The notes below the pieces were generated by a model. That model worked only from the letters and a program-made list of their open reading frames with translations. It was not told the DNA's origin and did no database searches. Both the position numbers and the translations under genes were made by a program. Positions 22,915 through 35,028 of a stretch of DNA of 64,000 bases are shown one piece after another (position 1 is the stretch's first letter; every line of letters begins with the position of its first letter). The DNA is from Kryptolebias marmoratus (taxonomy: Eukaryota > Chordata > Actinopteri > Cyprinodontiformes > Rivulidae), in contig NC_051432.1 in assembly GCF_001649575.2 (NCBI RefSeq), positions 21,603,811-21,667,810 on the forward strand. Direction: 5' to 3'.

Positions 22915-24262
22915 AAAAAACTTTCATCTCAACCATTTGTTCCACACAGGCGGTTCCACTTTAACTTCAAGCTTGGTTCCTCTACCAGAGGCCTTGGAGT
23001 TTGAGGGTTCTTCTCAGTATCTTAGCTGTTCTTAGGACTGCGCTCTTCTAGACAGAGATCTCTGAGGTTGTTCCTGGGATCTGTTGGAGCCACTCTTCCA
23101 GTTTGGGGGTTACAGCGCCGATTTCTCTGATGACCACTGGCACCACCGAGGCCTTGACTTTCCACAACTTCTCTATTTCCTCTTTCAGCCCTTGGCATTT
23201 CTCCAGCTTCTTGTGCTCCTTCGTCCTGATGTTACAGTCGCTTGGGACTGCTCCACCACCTTAGATGGAGTCTCCCACTTTGACTGTGGGACTTCCAGTC
23301 CATACTCGATACAGATGTTCCTGTACACTGTTCTAGCCACTTGGTTATGGTGTTCCATGTATGCTTTGCCTGCCTGCATCTTACATCCTGCTGTTATGTG
23401 CTGGACTGTGTCAGGGGCATCTTTACCCAGCCTCCATCTTGGGTCCTGCATGGTATGATAGACCCTGGCCTCTATTGCTCTTGTACCGCCATGATTAGTG
23501 TCTCTGTGCTGTCCTTCAGTCCAGCCCTTTCTAGCCACTGGTAGGATTTGTTGATATCAGCCACTTCCTCAATCTGCCGGTGGTACATGCCGTGCAGGGG
23601 TTTGTCTTTCCGTGAGGGTTCCTCTTTCTCCTCTTCCACATTGGGTTTCTGCTGCCTGAGACATTCACTCAGCATATCATCATCGGGGGCTTTCTCCTGT
23701 TGTACTCCAGGATCTTGGTTGTTTCATCCTGTATAGTGCCTCTGATGCTCACTAGTCCTCTACCTCCCTCCTTTCTTCTAGTGTACAGTGTCAGGGTGCT
23801 GGACTTAGGGTGAAACCCTCTGCATTGTGAGGAGCTTTCGTGTCTTGACGTCAGTGGCTTATATCTCATCCTTTGGCCAGGTTATTATACCAGTGGGGTA
23901 TCTGATGACTGGCACTGCATGTGTTGATGACTTGGACTATGGTCTTCCCATTCAGCTGGCTCTTTAGGACTTGCCTTACTCTCTGCAGGTTGTGGCTGTC
24001 TTCTTTGCGGCCTTATCCTGGTTGCCATTTGTCTGTGGTATACCAAGGTACTTGTAGCTGTCCTGGACATCTGTAATGTTGCCTTCAGGTAATTCAACCC
24101 ATTCAGTTCTGATCACCTTGCCTCTCTTGGACACCATTAAGCTGCACTTATCAAGTCCGAATGACATACCTATGTCCTTGCTGTATATCCTGGTGAGGTG
24201 GTTCAGTGTGCATATACAAAAATACCCCAAAAAACTTCCAACTCGCCCTATTTGTTCCACAT
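22915..24262 (-). mobile_element. Degenerate non-LTR retrotransposon, 3' part
   Basis: Minus-strand frames show, in order, a late reverse-transcriptase segment (FGLDKCSLMVSKRGKVI ... SYKYLGI), a block with KSYQWLERAGLKDSTETL, and a C-terminal segment with DAPDTVQHITAGCKM. Family knowledge places these blocks in fish LINEs with a restriction-like endonuclease (R2/R4-type; exact family inferred). The usual Cys pair before DAPDT reads WRLG here, so the zinc knuckle is lost. Several frameshifts break the frame. It sits between shoc2 and bbip1. Confidence 0.7.
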
Positions 24263-24490
24263 GAGCAGTTCCACTTTCACTTCAAGCTCGGTTCCTCGAC
24301 CAGAAGCCCGGGAGCTTGAGAGTTCTGTTCCTAGGACTGTGCTCTTCTGGACAGAGATCTCTGAGGTTGATCTGTTGGAGCCACTCTTCCAGTTTGGGGG
24401 TCTCAGAACCAAGGGCTCCGATGACTACTGGCATCACTGAAGACTTGACTCTCCACAACTTAGCTGGGAGTTGGTGCCAACCTTGAGCAA
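24263..24490 (-). mobile_element. Second copy of the same LINE, extreme 3' end
   Basis: The minus strand encodes VKSSVMPVVIGALGSETPKL then EEWLQQI and ends LKLPGFW, the C-terminus of the same family. It is followed head-to-tail by the longer copy at 24262-22915. The equivalent C-terminal text of that copy lies at about 23170-22970. Confidence 0.65.
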
Positions 24491-24671
24491 CCTCTGTTAC
24501 ATAATGAGCAAGAGACATAAAAATGATACCATGCTGGCTCAAACGTTGCTCTGATTAACAAGGTTTGGGTCAGATGTTGGGTAATCAGGACATTCTAATT
24601 AGAAATGGACTACTGGAACAAGATATTCATAAACAAGGGCAGAGAACTCAACACTGTTGGAATTCATATTG

Positions 24672-24693
24672 ATATATATATATATATATATAC

Positions 24694-24735
<42 letters not shown>
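24672..24735. repeat. (TA)n and (GA)n microsatellites at gap edge
   Basis: A (TA) run at 24672-24692 and a (GA) run at 24697-24735 end at the assembly gap. Confidence 0.95.
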
Positions 24736-25276
24736 NNNNNNNNNNNNNNNNNNNNNNNNNNNNNNNNNNNNNNNNNNNNNNNNNNNNNNNNNNNNNNNNN
24801 NNNNNNNNNNNNNNNNNNNNNNNNNNNNNNNNNNNNNNNNNNNNNNNNNNNNNNNNNNNNNNNNNNNNNNNNNNNNNNNNNNNNNNNNNNNNNNNNNNNN
24901 NNNNNNNNNNNNNNNNNNNNNNNNNNNNNNNNNNNNNNNNNNNNNNNNNNNNNNNNNNNNNNNNNNNNNNNNNNNNNNNNNNNNNNNNNNNNNNNNNNNN
25001 NNNNNNNNNNNNNNNNNNNNNNNNNNNNNNNNNNNNNNNNNNNNNNNNNNNNNNNNNNNNNNNNNNNNNNNNNNNNNNNNNNNNNNNNNNNNNNNNNNNN
25101 NNNNNNNNNNNNNNNNNNNNNNNNNNNNNNNNNNNNNNNNNNNNNNNNNNNNNNNNNNNNNNNNNNNNNNNNNNNNNNNNNNNNNNNNNNNNNNNNNNNN
25201 NNNNNNNNNNNNNNNNNNNNNNNNNNNNNNNNNNNNNNNNNNNNNNNNNNNNNNNNNNNNNNNNNNNNNNNNNNNN
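24736..25276. other. Assembly gap (541 N)
   Basis: Unsequenced bases flanked by simple repeats on both sides. Open frames that cross it are meaningless. Confidence 0.99.
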
Positions 25277-25283
25277 GGCAGTC

Positions 25284-25331
25284 AGACAGACAGACAGACA
25301 GACAGACATACAGACAGACAGACAGACAGAC

Positions 25332-25424
<93 letters not shown>
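25284..25424. repeat. (CAGA)n and (GATA)n microsatellite
   Basis: About twelve CAGA-type units with one interruption are followed by about twenty-two GATA units, directly right of the gap. Confidence 0.97.
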
Positions 25425-25425
<1 letters not shown>

Positions 25426-26700
25426 CACTTCAGAATACAAACATTGAAAACTCTATTATCACTCATTTATTAAACATATCTAGATGACAAGAAGAGCACT
25501 TCTCCTAAAGAGTATCCAGGAACAAACTTATATGTACAGAGACTGACTATGATACAGAACAGCCAGAATGTGCAAAAGTTTCAGTTTTTCAATCATCTGA
25601 CCAAGAGAAACCTAATTATTTGCTTTACATTTTATGTACAGAATCACTAATAAAACCCTTATATTTAATCCCTTTAGAATAATTGTACTGAAAAAGGACA
25701 CCACCACATAAACCTTTATTGGGGTAAAAAATACTGCTGTGTTCAAAACCTGAATACCCATGTGTGTTGTAATAACTGTTTTTACAATAAGGCTGTTCCA
25801 AAATGATTTGTGAGTGACAAAACTTTGTAAAAGTTACAAGAACTCCTTGTGCCTTTACCGCACACCTGCATGGTGGCGTCACATTAAAAACAATAACCAG
25901 AGGAAATGAAGTCTTTTTTTAGATTGTTCACACAGAAATAAAACTAATCCATCAAATTTATTGCTAAAGACCTGTCAACACATTTAATTTAGATGGTATT
26001 CGATGAGCCGTAATCCTTAATGAGAACTGGAGTGGCTGTCCTGCAAAAGTTGTGTCACAGACAGAAAAGTATTTGCACAATCTGGCGCCAGCAAACAGAC
26101 AGGCAAGTGATTTAGACTTAACAGTGAAAACCCAGTTTCTGAAGAACATTGCAACACCAATCTCTGTGTGTGAAGTCCAAGATAAAGCACCCCTGTTGAC
26201 CCTTTGGACATAAAAGAAGCCGAATGAGAGCACATTCTTTAGTCAGATGAGCCCAAGAGGACTGAATAAGAACAGTGTTGTCACAGACCTAATGCTGAGT
26301 AAACAGAAAAAACCGGCAGAACCACCCTCGAGTATAGACTAAAAAGTGTATTGTGATACATTACTCATTGTTGGTATTCAATATGCAAAACTGTTCTATT
26401 GTGGACTTGTTTATATAGACAATATGATCATATAGAGACAACTTGTGGCTACTACTTTCCAAGTTTATGGACTTTAAGGACTAAAACTCACAAGTGTTGC
26501 TATGCATTTACCAGCATGGATTTGGCAAATATTTATTTAAGTGAATGCCATGACAAGTAGGAGACAATTTTAAACCAAAGCATTAGAACAGTTAGTACAT
26601 TCAAATTGCAGGAGAGTTGCAGAGGGCAAGCTGAATTGTATTTATCAGTTCCAACGGTGGCCTCTAGGTGTCAGTAAAGTGCTGCGTCACGTTAAATAAA
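25425..26700. other. Spacer upstream of bbip1
   Basis: AT-rich sequence with no recognisable gene or repeat. Open frames up to 89 codons on the minus strand have no family signal. Confidence 0.5.
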
Positions 26701-26790
26701 ACACAGAAGAAAGCCACGTGACTCTGACGGACGCGTTGGCCTGGCAACTGCTGCACTCTTTTATCTGCTGCTAAAGGTTGGACAGAGAAA
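26701..26790 (+). promoter_or_regulatory. Candidate bbip1 promoter with X-box
   Basis: GTTGGCCTGGCAAC at 26735-26748 is an imperfect palindrome matching the RFX X-box (GTTGCCATGGCAAC) at 12 of 14 positions. An E-box CACGTG lies at 26715-26720. RFX factors drive BBS and other ciliary genes through this motif. It lies about 710 bp before the bbip1 ATG, a distance that allows a non-coding first exon; I could not place that exon's donor with confidence. Confidence 0.6.
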
Positions 26791-27455
26791 ATAAGTCAGT
26801 TTTGTTTTTGTTTTTTTCCATGAATGCAATGCAGCAAAAAAATTTACTGCTGTGTTTCTGTGTTTTCAGCTTAACTTTACTGGCCGCTCATTAAAAAGAA
26901 AAGACACGATTAAATGAGCCGGGCCTACGTAAAAAAGCTAATCCCGTGTCGCTAACATGCTAATTCAGATTGATGTATTTGCTACTTCTCTCTAGTTTTT
27001 CACTGTTAGTGAAACACACATAACCAGTTCACCTTGTGAAGTTATGAACAAAGCGTATTGATAAATCGAATAAGGGTAAAATATTTATTGTAATAAGTCG
27101 AACAATAAATATGTGGCACAAATTAGATCATATACGACTTTCGCTTCTTTTGTTTCCCCTTTCTTTACGGATGTTTGTGCTATCTAATGTCACATATTGA
27201 TCTCAGCTTCTTCTTATTTTAATTAATATCAATGAGCGAATCTCCATGATGACAAGTCCTGCTTGTAATGTGAGCCATTTTATTTGGTTTATGAAATCGT
27301 CTTTTATTATTAAGTGGAAAATACCCACTTGTTTCTTTTAGCAACAATAGGCTTTAATTCAGTGTTTAGCTGATATGTCTGTTGCATTAAGGTTTCAAAT
27401 GTAAAAAAAAAAAAAGTATTTTTCCTTACCTTTCAGCAGGTACCCAGAAGACACA

Positions 27456-28043
27456 ATGCCTGAGGTCAAATCGATTCTGAGAGAAGTTCTGCCTAAACAA
27501 GGTTTGTACGACAGCAGTTTGCCGTTTGGACAGCAGTCCTTACATAAGGTTGTTTGTGGATCTCCGTACAACATGTGAACTGTCGAGACATTTGCAGGAC
27601 TTTGCACTATTAGTCAAAGATTCTTCTGTGCTCCCTTTCAGTTTTCCAGCTCAGCACCACTTGTGTCACAATTCAGCTTGGTCATTTTCAATCAGTCATA
27701 GACGGAAAATATTAAACTGTTCGTTATCAGCAGTGTCTTTGAAACCTATAAGTCAAACTATAGCAGCAGAAGCCATTTAGTTAGTGTTGAGTCCGAACGT
27801 AAAATGGCACAAATCAAGTCTTGCTGCTGCTGAATTATTATTTTTTTTCTTTCTGTTTTGACAACATCCACAGGGCAGCTTTCCATGGAAGACGTCCCTA
27901 CCATGGTTCTGTGTAAGCCAAAGTTGCTCCCACTCAAATCGGTCACCCTTGAGAAACTGGAGAAGATGCAGATGGAGGCTCAAGAGGCAGTCAAACAGCA
28001 GGAAATGGCGATGAAGGAGCACGAGCAGCAGATGCCCAGTTGA
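27456..28043 (+). CDS. bbip1: BBSome-interacting protein 1 (BBIP10)
   Basis: Two coding exons: 27456-27501 (15 codons plus one base, donor AAG|GTTTGT) and 27874-28043 (acceptor CCACAG|GG). They join in frame to 71 aa plus stop. The protein begins [16 protein letters not shown] and continues through [20 protein letters not shown], the hallmark of BBIP10. Human BBIP1 is of the same size. It is the smallest BBSome subunit, needed for assembly of the coat that carries membrane cargo to and within cilia. The C-terminal half is helical and rich in Glu/Gln/Met. The gene points away from shoc2 and toward pdcd4, the same relative order and orientation as in human. Identification is secure despite the small size. 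Confidence 0.94.
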
Positions 28044-28161
28044 GGATTTGAAAGAGGAGAAAATGAATGCAGGAGAGCGGAAGACCAGTCGATCAAAAAA
28101 CTAGTGAGAAAACACTTGTCTGTCACAAAGTTACTGACGTTTGGCTTCAGCAAACTGGAGA

Positions 28162-28300
28162 AATAAAGTGTTTTATTTATGTACTTTTTTTAGTTACAAG
28201 GTCCAAGTAGCAAGAATCATTTCTTGCTGCTCAGACTGTTTAGTATGATCGATTGCCTGTGTGTTTATAATGCTACAAAGTCCCAGCTGTGTGAAATAAA
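28162..28300 (+). terminator. bbip1 polyadenylation signals
   Basis: AATAAA occurs at 28162-28167 and again at 28295-28300 downstream of the bbip1 stop. Either could define the 3' end. Confidence 0.6.
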
Positions 28301-28633
28301 GACAATAGATTCATGTTGTAACAAATATATAACTTGTGGTGAGTACTCTGTTGTAATATCGACACTCAAAAGACTGAATATTTAATAGTAATTTAATAAA
28401 AAAAAAAAAAAAGTAATTCTGGTGTAATTCACTCCCCATACACAAAAATAAACACCGTTTACACCATGTTATTATGTGATGGGTGCTTTTCTTTTTGGAG
28501 GGGGTTGTCACACTTTTCAAATGACTTTTTGCAATTCAGCATTTAAAAGAAAAGGCCAAGCGCACTGTAAAAATAATAAAATAAAGACCAGCTGAGTAAA
28601 GAAGCCAATATTGCTTTAAACAAACATCCTCTC

Positions 28634-28639
28634 TTTATT
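28634..28639 (-). terminator. pdcd4 polyadenylation signal
   Basis: Minus-strand AATAAA about 390 nt after the pdcd4 stop. The transcript end would fall near 28620, about 300 bp from the second bbip1 signal, so the two genes converge tail to tail. Confidence 0.6.
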
Positions 28640-28802
28640 TATTTTTCTTCAACACTTTCATAAAGCTCTTAACACAAATAGGTTATTTCAGTACAAATAA
28701 CACGTCTGGAAAACAAGAGGAGAGGCAGTAAAACCAAAAAATAAAATACTGTACAAAACAACACGGAATGACTGACACTGAGAGGTGTGGCACTTTAAGG
28801 GA

Positions 28803-28810
28803 TAGCTTAT
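28803..28810 (-). promoter_or_regulatory. miR-21 8-mer target site in the pdcd4 3'UTR
   Basis: The minus strand reads ATAAGCTA, the perfect 8-mer complement of the miR-21-5p seed with the A opposite position 1. It lies about 220 nt after the stop codon. PDCD4 is a classic miR-21 target in mammals through a site with the same core. Function in this fish is inferred. Confidence 0.75.
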
Positions 28811-29030
28811 GTCAATGTTTATATAGAAACACTTTGAAGAAAGTGGTCTACTTCAGTTGAAATGAAAAGTGCAGGTTTTTTTTGTTTTTTTTTTAACCCC
28901 ACCTCTAATTCCAGAATGTTACTGTTAGAAGGGACAAAACTTTACTCAACATTTTCCAAAAGGAAAAAAAAAAGAAATGCAAGTAAAAAGGTCATTTCGT
29001 CCTCTTCTTTCCAGGAATTCTGGCGCCTTC

Positions 29031-32000
29031 TCAGTACCGTTCAAGTTTGACGTTTTCAGCGTCTCCCTCGCTGACAAACCTCTTTCGGCTCCTGACAGAG
29101 ACGTCACAAAACAGGATGAGTTAAACTGCAAAATGCTTGCAGGTGTGAGTATGTATGCATCTGCATGCTGGTCAGCTGACTTACCGACAGGGACACTGAT
29201 CTCTTAACTTCACACCAATGACTCCCATGCTAAAGCTCTTGTCCACAAATTGCTCCAGGATAAAATATGCACGAGGGACATCAATGTTTATTTCAGCGAT
29301 GTCCATGTAAACCCTTTCATAGCCCTGTAAAAGAGAGCAGAGCCACTCCAAACTGGATCTGTTTCAACAAACGAGCTTTGTCAAACTCTGTGCAGTTCTC
29401 AGTTCTAACAGCAGGTGGCTCCCTTACCCTTTTCATTTGGTCCACAGTGATGATGGAAGACAGGGAGAGGGATTTGAGTAGCTGCAGAACCATTTTGAAG
29501 GTTTTCTCCCCTTTGGACTCCAAAACCATCACAATTGCCTGAGGATGTCACCACAGCTTTGCATTACTACACTGAATTATGTCATAAATATCTTTTCAGA
29601 TAAGAATTCCCTTAAAGCAGACAGATCTTTTTTACTAGCTTGAAGACGTTCCTTACACTTCTCTTGAGCATATCGTTCTTTTCCTTAACAAAAATAAACA
29701 CTTTTTTATCACGTAAGGCTGTTCATTTACCTCGTAGACAAACTCGTGGTGAAAATGGGGAACCTCCAGATCCCGAAGGCATCTCTCAGCTTCCTTGCTG
29801 TCTCCAGACAGGATGTATTCCTTCAGCAGCAGGTTCATCTGACAACAGAATTCAAACTGTTAACCCCCCCATCCAGTCTTTGTTCTTTAATCAACCATTA
29901 CACAAGATTTTTGAACCTGTCAAGAACTAAGCAGAGAAGTGCTGAATATTCCCTTCAACACGAGTAGCAAAGATGGGTAAACTGATACAGTATTTGCACA
30001 AAAAAGGCTAAAGTTTCCTAAAGTATTTAATAAAAAGCTTTAAATTCACCGTTTGGTAGTGTTTGCTTCACTACCAAACCCACACAGAATGAGTGATGTA
30101 CCTCTTTAATGAGCTGTGTGACAGGTCTCTGCCCCCCACCTGTCCCCCAGTGGTTGTCTATACGAAGCCCACCCAAACTCATCTTCAGCAGCACGGCTGC
30201 CCGGTCTAGAGCCGCCCTGAGGATTAAAGATTACAGTTTTGAGTAAATGTTGCTTTTATTCTTGCTTCTACTGAAAGACACAAACAAACAGGCCTGGCAT
30301 AGTTACTACAGCAAAAAAAACCTGTGCAGTTCTTACAAAGATATTTTTAGAAACCGCGAACAGAAACATTGTTTTAGAGACAAGCTGTTTCCACGTGGAT
30401 AAGACGTAGGTAGCTCACAACATAAATAAAACGACGACATCCTCTTGAAGCCTGCTGCAAATCACTTTATAAAAATATTCACTCAGAGCTCCTGGGGCTG
30501 TTTCCTCTGTCAGATATTCTTAAAGCTCCAGATGTGACACATTTTGACTCAGCTTTGGCCTTTTTAACAGTTCAGCTGATTCAGTGTTTGCAATGACTCC
30601 CTTTATATTAAGATAAATAAAAACACGTGAATTTACATTTTTACAAAGTTGTTGATATCTACTAATTAGTATACTTCCTGGATTTATTAAAAGCAGCTCT
30701 GTGAGTAGTTTCACACAACTAACCTGTCTTATGATTGACAAGTAAACAACAAAAGCAAAAGCAAAAGTGAGTCATCCAGAGTCACATACCTTGCATGCTC
30801 ACAGTCCACCTTGCCTTTGTAGCTGTCGATGTAGCTTTTAGACAGTATCTGGTCGCTAACAGCGCGTGCAATGAACTGGCCGACCAACTGAAAGCAAAAC
30901 ACCCCAGAGGTAAAAATGCAAACCATCCCGAACACATACCTGTGTGTACAGTGTTCAGTTTTAACCTGATTGTTTTATATTAACATGGAAATCCAGCAAT
31001 AATACACGACTTTGTCAAGTTCAGTTTTTTTTTTTTTTTTATTCAGAGTGGAGCCCAACAAACACACTGACAGAATGGATGAATGACAGTGGCCTCGGAG
31101 GCCATGTGTGTTTGTTTACAGTAGCGTGGCCACATGATTTCTGGGAAACAAAAGAGCCGGCTTAGCTCCTCCGACCTCCACGAAGCCTGCGCTCATTGTT
31201 CCTGTACACACAGGAGGCAGCTAAATCACAGCTAACCCGTCGCAGCGGCCAGGCTGGCAGGCGTACGGGGAGAGCAGAAGCAAGCGCGCGTGTGAAAACG
31301 AGAGAGACGGAGTGAAGGTGCAGATGGTGGAGGAAGTGAGGGCGGGGAGGGGGGAAGGGCAGACTCACAATGCCCCTGAAAGCCACCAACAGCTCCCAGA
31401 CCGGGGCCCGAATGACCGGTCAGAACAAATCAGACAGTGTAAGGAGGGGTGGGGTGGGGGGGAACAACAAATAACCCTCTGAGCGTCCTTTGCTGAGCTT
31501 GCATTTTACGAGCACAGGCGAACAATAGCTGGAGATTTCATGTCTGTGCAGACTGAAAAGGAAAGAGCTCACACACACTCTCACACACCCTCACACACAC
31601 CCACGCATGAAACCACAGCGTTATTCCCCTCTGCTAAACAGCAGGCTGCATTTAAATCCCTCAAACTGAAACGAAACTTAGTGTAAAGAACATTGTTTGT
31701 TTTCATAAAGAGGCTGACAGAAGAGGCATAAGTGTTAAGTTGTAAAGATCCAAAAGGTAAATTAGTAAGAATATATTGGCTCTTTCAGCTCTCATAGATA
31801 ACAGTAATATGATTTAAATCTTTACTTTTATTTCTTTAAACAGTTAATCTGAGCTTAATGATTTCAGTTTATATTAAGACTAAATCCAGTATTACAAAAC
31901 TTCAGACAAAAACAGATAATTTCCCAAAAAGGTGCACACACACACATGAATCTGGACTTCCGGGAGACTAACCTGCGGGGCCCCTGGTGTGTCCAGGACC

Positions 32001-35000
32001 AAATCGGGCAGATCTCTGAGCAGTTTGTCAAAAGAGGACTCCATGTCACTGTGGGACAGGACCGTCCCACACAGGTCAACCAGCAGCCTGGAGGTGAGCT
32101 CCCGGTGGCTGGCCTTGGCCTCCAGGGCCAGAGACACCGCCAGCGAGGGCACCTCGCTCCGCATGGGGCCCAAGTTCAGCTCCGCAAGCAGCTCCTGGAA
32201 TTGAAAACCAATCTCACCTTTAGGGGAGGGAGCTAAAATATATTCTTAGTTAGGTCAACATCTGTGCTAATTGTTGGTCAGCAGCCTGTGATTAATACAC
32301 AGTAAATCAGTGTTCATTTATTTCAAATAAGCCATTCATAGTCATTTAAGGCTCAAGACAGTCAAAATGTATTAATAACCGTTTTATCACAGCCTTCCAT
32401 AAAAACTGGCGGTTGCAAAACAAAGCAACATATACCGACAGGTTGTCTCCTACATGAAGTTCCATCCTGTAACACTTACAGCGACTTCATTTGTGTCTCC
32501 ATGTTCAAAGTATTCTTGCACTATGGGGGTGACGGTCTTCTCAAAGTCCCTCTCATCCAGCGGGGGCACCACAGTCTCATACACACAGTTTTCCTGTCAA
32601 CACACAACATTCCAGGTCTTGTGTTTAAAGGACTTTACAAAGCTCACAATAAATTGAATTTCTGTGATGCAATAATTTTCCGACATTCATCACACGTCAA
32701 ACAAAAAGCAGAACAGACTTCTTACAGGGCTGGTTACTGGCTAGTATGAAACTTACTTGGAATCATTTTATCACAAACATGCATGCAGTGTAAACGTTGG
32801 AGACATTACCTGAGCTTCATCGTAGTTGGGGTCTTTCTCATCAACTTCAACTGTTTCGTAAACTTCACCAGTCTTGCCCCACACACCTTTTCCTCCTGCC
32901 CCACCTGCAGACATCAGGCAGGGAGGACATTAGTCAGGCTGTCTGGGGTTAGCTCATGTTAATGCAGATTCAAATAAGAATTAAAAAAATGGTAATGATT
33001 AGCAACATGAAAATTAACTGTTAGGACCAGGTTCAGAATTTTTTCCCCTTGTATAAATGAGTTAGAAACCCTGGTGTAAACAATGGTTCTGCTCACTCAG
33101 GCCACCTCAGAGAATGATTCTGCTTTAAATCAATAATTGCACACCTTGCATTTATGACAGCAACTGTGGGTCAGTTTTTTTCCCCCCAGTACACTGACTA
33201 CAATCCAGAGCTGTACCTAAATGCAGCGTTGCCTGTATGTAGACCAACACATCATGCAGAACTGCAACTGCTGCTAATATGCAGCTTAGTCTACATCTTT
33301 TGCGTAGGCGCAAACAACAAACAGTTGTGGGGTCTGAGGTCAGCGCCAGCAGATTGCAGACGGTTTAAGTATCCTGATGCCAGAGCAGCTTGAAAATGAA
33401 CCTTAAAACCTGCATTAGTCCCAACCAGTAGGTGGACAGAATGCTGTGTTTAGCTCATCCCTCAGGTCCCGTACGAGCTGTTAAAACAGTACGCCTGTTT
33501 GCCCACACAGAAAATCTACCTCTCAAAAAACTACAATGCTTACAGCTTCAATGCAGGCGAGCCCAGAGCTCGAATTACAGGGGAGCACTGATGTGGCAGC
33601 ACTGTTGTGTAATCGAGAGAGGATGGGACTCTGTGCCAAGAAAAACTGGACATGCCTTTATTCTGCTGGCAAAGAGGGTGAACCATACTGCAGCCTGAAG
33701 AAACAACTAAAAACTGTCAACGGAAATCAAACCCTTCTAAAACACTGATATTAGTTCAAATCTGACCTGCCAGGTCAGACGAAACAAATGGACAATGATG
33801 TAGTGGCAGGCCAATATCCAACATTTTTGATTGGGTAGCCACTATGATGGCAATTCAGTCCTTCAATTGAATTAATGAAACCTTCATTTATTCATTTCTT
33901 GTTCAAGAGATAGTCTCTTATTAGCAATGCAAAACAACTGTAAAGTAAAAAGCCTTAAACGATATTATACTCAATACCCCTTAGAACAACAATCAAAGTG
34001 TCCAGGCAGATGTAAATATTTAACTTCCATCCTTCACATGAGTACCGTCGAGGAGAAGAAATCCTTGTACAACACACAAAAATGGTGCCGGGTTTTGCTT
34101 CTATCCTGTAACAGAAATTTCCAGAAAAGCTTTGCTTGAACAGATGGCAACACAAAAAAGAAGCACATTAAAAAGGGTGTGAGCTGCTTGGGATTGAACT
34201 GGCCACTTGGTTGCAGACTAATAGGTTTATGGCTCATCAGTGAAAAGCCAACCAGTGATGTAGCACCTTCGTCTTCATAGCACTGGGAAGTGCAACACCC
34301 AGGCTGTGGTGGTGATGAGATTGCCCTTTGGAAAAACCAAACCCACACAGTCCCTTTTAAAAAGCACACCAAAAACCATCCTACCTTTCTTCGGCAGGCC
34401 TCTGCCCTTTCCCATTCGTGACTTTCGGTCCATCAGCTTGCTTTTGGGACTTGTAGGTGGTGCAGAGGTTCCTTTATTCACGTCGCCATTGTCACTGAGG
34501 GAGTCCCCTCTGCCCGAGTCCCTGGAGGAGTTCTTTCTCAGCCTCCGCTTGGCCTTCGCCTTGAGTCGAGCCTCGTGGATGGTGTTGCTGGACGAGGACA
34601 GCCAGTTACCGTTGATCTCGTTGCTGACGTTCTTATTATAGACCGCCGACCCTCCATTGTCCTCCTCTCCAGAAATGACGAAGTCGCTGAGGTCCGCGGC
34701 CTCTGTTGGATTGAAACTGTGTGAGGGCAAGCTGACGGGCGAGGGAGTGTGCATCAGTTCACAATCTCAGCGTTAGCATTTAGTCTGAAACATGGAGAAC
34801 GCTTCAGCGGAAGACCAACCACAAAAGTGTTAGGAGAGCTGTTGAAGAAAATCAAAGAGCAGTGGAAGGAAACAAGCAAGTCTACCACTTCCACATGAGG
34901 AAGCCCCACTGCCCTACAACGGATACAGCTGATGAAGCATTTAAACGCTGGTGTGTGTGTGTGTGTGTGTGTGTGTGACACTCACCAACGGGGTTTGCGT

Positions 35001-35028
35001 TCAGCCAAGCCTCGCAGTCAGCTGCCAT
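29031..35028 (-). CDS. pdcd4: Programmed cell death protein 4
   Basis: Complete gene, 11 coding exons on the minus strand: 35028-34986, 34765-34385, 32904-32810, 32593-32480, 32194-31973, 30887-30790, 30216-30102, 29838-29731, 29538-29428, 29324-29185, 29091-29031. Phases join to 1488 nt, 495 aa (human 469). The start MAADCEAWLNANPV was chosen because it aligns with the conserved N-terminus and its one-base phase fits exon 2. Residues 88-103 carry the basic segment RRLRKNSSRDSGRGDS with the S6K/AKT site and the beta-TrCP degron DSGRGDS (97-103). Two MA3 domains follow (about 180-300 and 345-465), which bind eIF4A and block its helicase. The C-terminus is basic (SRKRFVSEGD). PDCD4 represses translation of selected mRNAs and is a tumour suppressor. 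No defect is seen. Confidence 0.97.
34951..34977. repeat. (GT)n tract beside the pdcd4 exon 1 donor
   Basis: On the gene strand this is a CA repeat that begins about 8 nt after the 5' splice site at 34986/34985. Confidence 0.95.

Noticed and set aside
24599..25466. Long open frames on both strands across the gap
   Set aside because: They consist of translated simple repeats and N's.
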